From contig NC_081807.1 in assembly GCF_030704535.1 (NCBI RefSeq), positions 5,559,001-5,623,000 on the forward strand: a stretch of 64,000 nt of DNA. Direction: 5' to 3'. The notes beneath the pieces are model-generated. The model was given only the letters and a program-made list of their open reading frames with translations, did not search any database and was not told the origin of the DNA. The stretch is from Vitis vinifera (lineage: Eukaryota > Streptophyta > Magnoliopsida > Vitales > Vitaceae). A program made the position numbers and the translations under genes. Within the stretch, counting starts at the first letter, position 1. Every line of letters starts with the position of its first letter. Positions 54,861 to 64,000 of the stretch are shown here, piece by piece.

Positions 54861-56813
54861 TCAAACAGAGAGTATACCAGAAGGAGATTGTGGAGAGCCA
54901 TTTTCAAGTAAAAAGCTTCTACTACAATATGACCTAGATGTACTTGAAGAAGAAGCAAGACATCGCCCATCCCCACTGTGAAAAATCCCATCACCCCTAT
55001 TCATTTTTCCTTTGCTTGTCCTTCCCCTCTCTTCAGTTTCTTCATACTCTTCGTCTTCCACAGCTTGCACAAACCCATTATGCATTGGATCTGAACTCTC
55101 ATACAAAAGCCTTAGGACTTGTTTAATTGAAGGCCTAGCTCTCGCTTCTCCTTGTGTGCACCATCTCACAATCGTCACAACTGTTTGAAGCTGATCAAAA
55201 TCAAAGGAGTCCCCAATACTGGGGTCCACTAGTTCGGCTAGTCTTGATTCTGATGCCATGAATATTTGGGACCATTCTACCAAATTCTTGTTGTCTTGTA
55301 TCGCTCGTCTTGCAGTCACAAGCTCCAATAGTACCACACCATAACTGTACACATCACTTTTCTCGGTGAGCTCTTGAGTGATCACATATTCAGGATCCAT
55401 ATAACCTGAAAGCCATATAAAAATTAGGTCCTTCTAAAAGAAGAGGGAATTCATGTTCAAACCATTCACAAACCTAACCTGGAGTACCCCGAACATCAGT
55501 GTTTACCGGTTCAAAGCAAATGGAACCATCTTTTGAAGCATGTGCAAGACCAAAATCTGCAACCTGGATTTAATTAATTTGGGAGAGACGGGGAACAAGA
55601 GTAAAAGAGTGTCATTTTAGAGCATTCAAGTGAGTACTCAATATGCATTTTCAAGAAAAAGGGAATCATTGAAAACGGGGCTAACATAAAATGTGTTATC
55701 TTCCTCCATGTCATTTGATTTAAACATAGCAAAGTTGAGTTATATCCATAAAAAGATACATATACAAGTGGAAAAACTACCTTGGCGACAAAATTCTCAT
55801 CTAGTAAGATGTTGCTGGACTTGATGTCTCTGTGGCAAAGTGGAGGATCACAATAGAAATGGAGATACTCCTGTATGTTAGAAAATCAAATGAGGAAGGT
55901 AAAGTAATTTCACAAGATAATGGTATGACGATAATATTGGAGGTTCTGCATCTAAGCCATTGAAAGTTTTTGAAACTTTGAGCATGATCTCAACAGATTA
56001 CCAGAGCATTTGCCACGTCAATTGCAATTTGGATTCTTGTCTGCCAACTTAGTGGAGTTCTACCTGGAGCTGGACAAAGTAAAAGACCAGGCTTAATCCA
56101 AGTACAGAATGAGCAAATATGGATAGTCCATTATTTTATGTTATGTAGCATCAATTAAAATGGAGTCATCACCCAAGAGAGACTCATTTCATTTCTTACC
56201 AAAAACAAGATAAGAATGATATGAAAAACAAAATAGAATTATTCCACTTCCATGATGTAGCTTACAACATCCCCATCACACCTGACCCCACACACACACT
56301 CCTGCACTATGATTAACCTCCAACAGAGCACACTCAAAACCAACAAAAGAAGAAGCGCCTGACCCCACACACACGCTCCTGCACTATGATTAACCTCCAA
56401 CAGAAAACACTCAAAACCAGCAAAAGAAGAACACACTCCTGCAAGAAGATTAAACTCCAACAGATTACACTCAAAACCAACAAAAGAAAAAGAAGGATTA
56501 CACCTGACCCCACACACACACTCCATGTGGCTTACAACATCCGCATCACACCTGACCCCACACACACACCCCTGCACTAAGAGTAACCTCCAACAGAGCA
56601 CATTCAAAACCAACAAAAGAAGATGAAGAAGCCAACAAAAGAATAAGAAAAAGAAAAAGAAGAAGAGGAGGAATAAGAAGATAAAGAAGAAGAGGAAAAA
56701 GCATACAATGAAGATGATCCTTTAAGCTTCCATTTTCCATATACTCGTACATGAGAAACCTGCCATTCAACATGCACAATTGTTCGATTACACAGAGATA
56801 TTAAAGAGTAATT

Positions 56814-56870
<57 letters not shown>

Positions 56871-59800
56871 CCTATTATGTTTTTCAATGCAAAAGCCTCT
56901 CAAGGCAACAAGATGACGATGATGCAGTCTGGCAAGAAGCTCTATCTCTTGGCAGAATTCATCCTCCCCCTGCTCCGAAACTTTGTTCATTCGCTTAACT
57001 GCTGCCACTGAACCATCCCTAAACTGAGCTTTGTACACAGTTCCAAATCCTCCTTGTCCAACGATAGTGTTGAAATTGTTAGTTGCCTTCTTTGTCTCCT
57101 TGTAGCTATACTTCTGAAACATAGATGAAGAACCTGTATGCAGTTTCAGTTCCGCCCACCCCCACCCCAAAAGAAAAGGAATTTAGTGTAAGTATGTATG
57201 CCATAACTGAGAAAGCATTAAACCAAAAAAAAAGGGACCTTCTTGAAGTTTTCTTATAGGCCGAGGAGGAGGGGGGAAGTCTTTTGAAGAAGTCTTGCCA
57301 GTATTCTCAAAATTCTCTAGCTCTCTGTTTTTCTTACGTATGAGAATTATCAAGACTACCAGCATTATAACAGCAACGGCAGTGACTGCAATGCCAACAC
57401 CTGGAATTAACGTGAGGTGGTAGGGATGGTGATTTTCATCACGGGTTACGGTGGAGACAACCTGGCTAGGGCTGGCAGCAACCAATGGACTAGGAGACAC
57501 CTCAGGAGTGTGCACAGGTGGTGGTGGTTCTGAAACTAGCATTAAAAATTCAGCAAAATAGTAGATAAATGGTTGGATGAAAAAACACAAAATTAGATAA
57601 CCATATATCATCAAAACCCAATATTACATGATGTAAAGTACATTACAGACTAAACTGATACACAGTGTAACACAATAACAACTACCAATATCCTAACATA
57701 TATCCCATGCTAATCCCAAGAAGGAATGTAACAAGAACTTGATAATTGGTTTTTTATAGAACTGAAATTTAGTTTTCAAATTGGTTTATCTTGAAACATT
57801 AGTTGGTTGAATTAAATTACACATTTTCTGGGGAATTTCCTTGATAGCTTCTGCAGCTTCTTGGAAACCCTTACAGGAAATCAAGCAAATAAGTAGAAAG
57901 ATTAATCGATGCCCCCTGATAAGTCTAAATCAAGGACAAAACAAAATGAGGTACTGTTGGAAAGATTAATTAATACACTTATTGCAAAATCCGCCCCCTT
58001 TCAACTCTACCAACTCACATGTTTCCAGTCAACTGTGTCAGAATCATGTATGAGGTGAATGTAGATGTAGGCTGTCTTTTTTTTTTCTTTTTCTTTTTTT
58101 GATAGGAAAAAGAGCAATGTATTAAAGAGCCAAAAAAGCTACACAAAGTACACAGTGAGTATACAGTGTGCTCCGAAGCAAAAAAACAAGAAAACCCTCC
58201 TCTTACTGGATTGTAGATGTAAGCCGTCTGGAAAATAATCTGCACTATAATCCAAATCGAGGACAGAAAAAACCAAACATTTTAGAACACCATGGTTCCT
58301 TTTAGAGAAGGTTCATTTTTAGTTGGATACAATTGCTAAACGTAGTGACACAAAAATGGTATATCTAAATTACTAACTAGACATCCTGGCAGAAGAGAAT
58401 AATATTGTCAATAGAAAATTAAACTGAGGAAAAATTGGCCTTTTGTCTTACTACACTCTTAAAGAAACTCCCCTTTAAAGCTTTGGAAAGCATCTACCAT
58501 ATACTTTCTACAGCTAAAATGAACAAGCAAATGTCCATCTGCAGCATGCCACCAAGAAAGAGCTCTAATCTCTTTCTGTATTGAAACACCATTTAGTTCC
58601 TCAGTCTCAATGTAAAGATTGTGAGAACACCTAGAAACCTGATCTTCATCTAGAATGGCCAGATGAATTAACAACAAAAATGTCACATAGACATCTTCTT
58701 AGAAAGGCCTTCTGAGAAAGGATGATACAATACTAATCCAGAGCTAGGAAGAAAAATCCTTAGCCAAAATCTTATATGGGATCCCCAACAATCCAATAGA
58801 CCAGAGAATCTGGTTGAAACAACTATAAAAGTTACTGATAAAAGCACCAAACTTCACCTCAATTTTGCTCTCCCCTGAAGCCAAGTCAAATTTACCCTTC
58901 TGAAGAACAGAGCTCACATTCTCCTTTAGTCAGCAAACCTGTTTGAGCCCTGCAACTCTCCTCATTTGTAAATTGTCTTAACCAAATTTTACTGGAGTAA
59001 GACCTTTCTGGAACTTTATTGAGGCCATGTGCCTGCTTCTTTGAGACCAGAAAAGCTAGTGTCCAGGCTTCATTTTTCATTCTATATAGTTGCTAGAGAA
59101 GCCCCATCATTCCTCAACCAAACCTGTAAAAGACTCTTAAACCACACTTCCAAATGAGGAAGTAATCAACTATGACACTTAAAAAGAACTGGAAGATAGC
59201 TGCAAGTCGAACTAGATAGAGCAACTTGACTATCATAGCTCAGAAATGTTTCCCAACCTGTTAGTATCTCCACACTCAAAATGTGAAACCAGTTCCACTT
59301 AATGTACAACAAAGTGAGAAATTGATGAATCTTCATAGATATCCTCCCCATTGTTAACTGATCAAATTAGTGACACCATTGGGTGACAAAGTCCCTACCT
59401 TCCTTCATATAAAATTGTTATGGAAAAGCAAACAACCAGTTAACTACATCAAGTTCCTCCGAGAACATTGCCCTCATCTCATCATGATTAGAACTGCAAA
59501 TTAATACTCCAGTGCATATACTGACCACTTCTTTTGCCATGGCACAAACATTTTGTTGTGACAATGAGAGGTTGGATAGCGTGTATTGGAGTAATGTGTA
59601 AAATAAAGTGAAACCACACATAAATAGACATGTTTTAATGTGATTCAATCAACTATACTTACATGAGTATATTCAAGTACGTGAGAGAACCAATCCAGCA
59701 TACTATAGGTAACTTACAGAGCAAAAGGAAACATATATAACTTCCAACCCCAAAACAATTCCATGAATCTACATCCCTGAAGCCAAGCCTTGCTCCATTG

Positions 59801-61750
59801 GGTGTCTTTTGCTCTCCCTCATATTTTTACAGACTTTACATATTTATCTCAATGTCATGAAGATATTTCTAACACCTTTCCCTATCCTATAAGGAAACCT
59901 ATTTTCACAAGGAAATACCCATACATAATACGTTCTATAAAATATTTATTAGCAAAAAGTAACATATACCAGACACTCTTCAACATATTTCTTAACACCT
60001 TTTTTTTCTATAGACAACATTCCTTAACACCCGTAAAGTCATGAGTAAAAACTACAATAGAAAGACAACAAAATTATATATACAAATGGTAGAGACCCCT
60101 ATACATTTTAGAATTTGGTTGCAATTCCATGAACAGACACACAAAATCCAATGATAAAGTAAAAAAGAAGTACCAATTAGAGATGGAAATCCAGAACAAG
60201 AATAAAATTTTGACTCATGACAACACATCTAACAGAAAGAGCCTGATTTATATTATGTCTAATACAGGTTAAAACCCCATTTTCTTCGATCCAATCATAC
60301 CTGGAGAAATACTCAGCCCTTGAATGCCAAAGAAACAGCTTGCAATATCAACAGCTGATGTGTTGTCAACTTGGCTTGCAAGTGCAGCAAAAGTTGCATC
60401 CCTGCATGTACTCAGTGTCATATTGTTTTCTGCTCCTAGCAGGCGATGAAGATAGCTAATTCCTGCATTTAAACATTTTTTGCATTTGCTTTCCTCTGAA
60501 AGGGGCACTTTGCAATTATCTGCGACATCGGAAAATCTTGGGGACTCCAGCATCTGCACCACAGTTGTTCGACCCTTACAATCATAATTAACAGGAATCT
60601 TCGTCCCAAACCCGCAGAAAACTGTTGCATTTGGTGGAACTCCATATAGTTCTAAGGTCTCCGATATTGAATGAAGGCAAATATCAGATAAATTTGAAGC
60701 AACCCCCAAGGTACTAGTTTTATTTGCATAACGAGCAACAGAAATTGCAATAAAGGCATTAATATAGCGACAGCACTTTCCTCTATCAACTTTATTAGCG
60801 CATACAGAGGCCACCAGAGTAAAATTTGACCCACTCAAATCCAAAGGGCAATCTGCACAAGTAGGACAAGCAAACATCACTTCTGATATACCCTTTTTTC
60901 CTCTTTAAACATATATTACCTGGAACAACTGCATTTGGGTCATTTCCACTCATAAAGGAAAATATAGAATCATGTCAAAGTCAAAAGAATAAGAAGAACA
61001 TAGCATTGTCTAAACTCATGGGAAAATTTTTCTAATATACTTTTGCCAAAAGCCTTGTTTCTGTGATTTCTGGTTCATGCATTGAATGATAGGGCTGAAT
61101 CAAAATAATCAGCGAAGTAAAGAAAAATTGTCCTCCACAGAGATCACCAAAACACAAACATACCACTCAACCCATAAAAACCCAGTTGCAGACAGACTAA
61201 CTGAGCCTAGATTCCTCGCACAAACCCAAATTTGTCGAAGAAAGATTTTACTAAAATGCTTCTCCTCAAGCCAAAACCAAAAATAGAAAAACTATTCGGA
61301 CAGTGAGTTCAATACAAGGATACAAAAGAGCCACACAACACCTAGTACCAAATTCACCACCCCCAAAACCCATAAAACACACATGCCCATAAAAATGAAG
61401 GACAGAACAAGAAAGAAAATGAAACAAAACAACAGCTCAAAGAATCAAACCCATTTCTACCCAAAACACTCCCCACAAGCCCCACAGATAAAATACTGAA
61501 ATGGGTTTCAAAATCCGACATTACCCACCAAGAAGATGATCAACAAAAGCAAGTTCCATACGTGGCTTCAGTACTGTAACTTCACACAAATTGCAAGACC
61601 GAGAAGGGAAAAGTAAAGCTAAGAGAGATCACAAAGAAAGGACAGAGTCCATGAGAAATGCAGAGAAACCTCACCTCCCATCACTAGTGGAAGCTGCATT
61701 CCAAGAAAAACCAGTGATCCCAGAACGGCGGCAGCTCCGTACACCGCCAT
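54861..61750 (-). CDS. SPARK-domain receptor-like serine/threonine kinase (At3g19300/At1g49730 type)
   Basis: Nine minus-strand exons in consistent phase: 61675-61750, 60301-60852, 57239-57535, 56872-57133, 56707-56759, 56002-56069, 55781-55870, 55479-55563, 54861-55405; 675 residues. Order: signal peptide (1-25), Cys-rich SPARK ectodomain (about 26-205, starting [18 protein letters not shown] and including GKCCRY and CKKCLNAG), Pro-rich stem, transmembrane helix (about 251-275) followed by RKKNRE, then the kinase with glycine loop GQGGFGTVY (334-342), VK Lys355, HRD Asp451 (CHRDIKSSN), DFG Asp469 and GTPGYMDPEY. All catalytic residues are present, so an active RD kinase is expected at the plasma membrane. 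The ligand is unknown. Its length and layout match the Arabidopsis proteins. Confidence 0.93.
56238..56640 (-). repeat. Minisatellite in a kinase-gene intron
   Basis: About five imperfect tandem units of roughly 70-85 bp, each with CCTGACCCCACACACACACT, a CCTGCACTATGATTAACCTC block and CACTCAAAACCAACAAAAGA. It lies between exons 56707-56759 and 56002-56069. Short frames here are repeat translations, not genes. Confidence 0.85.
56817..56868 (-). repeat. GATA/GA microsatellite beside a splice donor
   Basis: A few GATA units and then about 17 GA units on plus. On the transcribed strand this is a CT run starting a few bases after the donor of the exon ending at 56872. Confidence 0.9.
57536..60300 (-). 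other. Large intron of the kinase gene
   Basis: 2.8-kb intron between the ectodomain exon and the stem/transmembrane exon. It holds a very short LINE tail (58078-58211). From about 58440 to 59640 it has anonymous sequence with several unlinked minus frames that I could not assign to a family; they may be a decayed mobile element. Confidence 0.5.
58078..58211 (-). mobile_element. Severely 5'-truncated LINE (3' tail only)
   Basis: 134 bp. A T-rich run (tail on minus) leads into GATAGGAAAAAGAGCAATGT, which resembles the 3' end of the LINE at 20960 (GATAGATAAACACAG...). It is flanked by TGTAGATGTAGGCTGTCT (58060-58077) and TGTAGATGTAAGCCGTCT (58212-58229), an 18-bp target duplication with two differences. 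It carries no coding sequence. Confidence 0.75.
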
Positions 61751-64000
61751 TGGGAAGAATGGAGAGTGGAAAGTGGAGAGCAACACCACCTGCGTACATT
61801 AGCAGTTAGCACTTAGCACATCTGGTTAAGATGGAGGACTCCTAGGCAGGGTGTGAATGCGTCTTTTTCACTGATTTCAGGGCCCCACCCTCGACTTGTC
61901 AAAACCATATGATTTCTTTTAGTCAAATTTAATTGGACGGTGCAGATGTGGGTTGCATTTCAGAGTGATCTACACTCGGTTGCAGTGAGATTCTCCTCCA
62001 ATATTAACATCAACTATTATATCATCCTCCTTTAAGCTTTCCAATTAAGAAAATTTGGAAATTATTTTACATATTCACGTCAAATCCACCTTCTTAAATA
62101 TTAATTTAATGAATTCTTGCCATTTTTACACCTTATTTTTTTTTAATTCAAATTATTTTATAGTTCAAGATTAGACACCTATATCTAAATCGATGGGTTC
62201 AACTTAGACATGTTTACCTTATCTAACTCGATCCCAACTTAGTATCGAAAAAGATTTGAATGGTTATTTTTAACATTTGAAATGAATTTAAGTTATGATT
62301 TTCAATTCAAACTCAATTTGGATTCGATTCACACGATCAAATTTAGAATAATCCGAATATAAGCTAAATTCAATTTAATATTTTTACAATAATTATAACA
62401 TATATCATCTTATATGATAATATTTATTTTTCTAGAATTTTTAATAAAAAAAAATCAAATTACAACTATACCATATATATTTTTGGTTTTTAAGAAAAAT
62501 ATATAAATTTATTTTCATATTGTTGTTTTACCTTCAAATTTTATCTAAGTTTTAAAAAAACATGGATGAATTTTAAATCATATAACATGATCAACCCGAC
62601 CAACTAAACTTAACCCATGTATCCAAATAGCCCATTTAAAAAAATTTAGACCAAAAGGGTGACGTTTTAGACTATAAATCCATCTAAAAATGTGAGTATA
62701 TTTTGGCCTAAGGATTTTAATTTTCACCTCCTCTTGTGACAATTGAAGGGGAATTGAAAGGCTCATTTATGGAGGGAAAAACAGAAATCACTAACTTCCA
62801 AGAAGTGCCCCCGTGCCTAAGCCAGCATGTGTATACTTTGATTTGCCTTTTGTTTTGGGCGCTGCTGCCCCCTACCCACCACCCTCACCCACCTAATAAG
62901 AATTTAATTTTAATTATATTCTTTGTATAATAACCTTTACACCAATGCATTGACGGTCCATATCTTTGAATGACAACAAATTTGCCATGTTTCTCTTAAC
63001 TTTTTATTTATTTATTATTATTTTTATTATGAGCATTATTATCATGGCTACAATGATGTCGAGAACAAAGTTTTACCGAAGAAGTAATTTTTAATAGATT
63101 TTTTTTTTTTTTTTTTTTTTGTTAAATACACTTCACTCTTTTAAATTTTGACGTGTTTTACGGTTTACCATTTCATATTAAAAATCTAACATTTTAATAT
63201 CAATGTTTTATCACTAGTTGCAAACCCTTTCATAAAATTATGAAAAGAATTGATCTTTTTTATACTTTGACTTGAACACTAAGATGAAATTAGATAAAAC
63301 CAATTTTGAATTAACAGTCTTAAAGTAAGTTTTTTTAAATATCTTTAAAATATAATAATTATCAATTTAAATTTTTATTTAAAATATATATTTATATGAT
63401 TATTCATGATTTTTTCATACAGATATGAAATAGAACGGTTTTGAACTTAGGTAATAGATTTTTTTTATTATCACATTTCAAGCGTTTTTCTTTATATCTT
63501 AACATTGTTTCTTTATTTAACAAATTATTCATTGATTTTTTTAATAAATTTATGAGGTAAAATATCTTATTTTAACAAATTTTAGGAGTATAAAATAGGG
63601 TAAAGGTTAAAGAGAATAAAATATATTTAATTTTTTTTATAAAAATAAATTTAAATTTTTTTATAAAATTATTTAAAATTTTTGAAAAATAATAAAAATA
63701 GATATAAATAAATGAGATAATTAAACATGGGTGACTAGCCCAGAACCCAGGATTGTCATCTCTACATGTCCTTTGAGTTACTAAGAATCCATTTGATAGT
63801 AATTTTAAGAAACGTTTTTAATCTTTATAACAGTTGAAAATTTTTATCAATCATGTTTTAGAAATGTTTCTTAAAATTACTGTCAAACACACTCTAATTT
63901 TTTGCATGCCTCAAAAGCCGTTGATAATGATCCAGTTGCTGTGTATTAGCTCCGTCACATGCGCTTTCCTGTCCGAGGAAATAGAGTATGAAAACGGCAG
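61751..64000. other. Upstream region of the kinase gene, no gene seen
   Basis: Kinase promoter near 61751-62000, then AT-rich sequence with a T run at about 63099-63120. Short frames near 62740 and 62930 have no recognisable domain. The final 100 bases are less AT-rich and could precede another gene off the window, but nothing can be called. Confidence 0.5.
63785..63894. mobile_element. Small MITE (Tourist-like)
   Basis: 110 bp. The left arm GAATCCATTTGATAGTAATT, continuing TTAAGAAACGTTT, pairs with the right arm AAATGTTTCTTAAAATTACT, continuing GTCAAACACACTC. TAA flanks both sides (63782-63784 and 63895-63897), as for PIF/Harbinger-type insertions. Confidence 0.65.

Noticed and set aside
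56239-56616. Minus frame with repeated VLNVLCWRL-type and CVCGVRC-type segments
   Set aside because: Translation of an intronic minisatellite; the true exons on either side join in phase without it.
58440-59650. Group of short minus frames in the large kinase intron, considered as a nested gene
   Set aside because: No family recognised, frames not linked by convincing splice sites; left as anonymous, possibly decayed mobile DNA.
60870-60960. Small possible exon ([10 protein letters not shown]) between kinase exons 1 and 2
   Set aside because: Exon 1 joins exon 2 directly in phase to give the expected start of the SPARK domain (DCPLDL); the extra piece would need a second acceptor and breaks the fit to the family.
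1-64000. CRISPR arrays, bacterial operons or phage-like systems
   Set aside because: The sequence is plant nuclear DNA; repeats present are microsatellites, a minisatellite and transposon ends, without regular repeat-spacer structure or cas genes.

Overview
The window reads as nuclear DNA of a woody eudicot, most like grapevine (Vitis). The evidence is GT-AG spliced genes with long AT-rich introns, plant-only families (SBT1-type subtilases, a chloroplast thioredoxin m, a plant receptor kinase), L1-type LINEs, a Ty1/Copia element and MITEs. The species call is inference from overall resemblance. Exon boundaries were placed by hand from splice sites, reading phase and remembered family sequences, with no transcript data.

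Layout. 1-2474 (minus): 5' half of a chloroplast DJ-1 protein (DJ1C type), running off the left edge. 3998-12064 (plus): complete ten-exon MCCB, the non-biotin subunit of mitochondrial 3-methylcrotonyl-CoA carboxylase, with MITEs in its introns. 13506-13578: tRNA-Arg(UCU). 13814-17447 (plus): two-exon plastid thioredoxin m3. 18560-29395 (plus): a NYN + LOTUS RNA-binding/nuclease-like protein whose coding region is one exon (27800-29395). It probably has short leader exons near 18.6-18.96 kb, and the 8.8-kb leader intron would then hold several LINE copies, including one with a perfect 19-bp target duplication (20960-24419).

30-52.8 kb: a tandem array of four intronless, apparently intact subtilase genes (30238, 33682, 39391, 49255) plus one decayed partial copy (52113-52790), all on plus. 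The copies share a TATA box about 50-58 bp before the ATG and a GCCGGC motif farther up (a second, partly degenerate copy follows in each). They also share near-identical C-terminal tracts that suggest gene conversion. Between copies three and four lie a decayed fragment of the NYN gene's 3' end, an old Copia relic, and a younger Copia element with both LTRs. 52.9-53.9 kb is an odd foldback element packed with about ten short palindromes. 54861-61750 (minus): a nine-exon SPARK-domain receptor-like kinase. 61.8-64 kb is AT-rich and without a recognisable gene apart from a small MITE.

The genes do not form one pathway. The left part looks like two old neighbour pairs (DJ1C-MCCB and TRX m3-NYN/LOTUS), followed by a locally expanding subtilase family. 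The most unusual features are the palindrome array, the subtilase conversion tracts with conserved promoter blocks, and the NYN tail fragment that marks a past duplication boundary.
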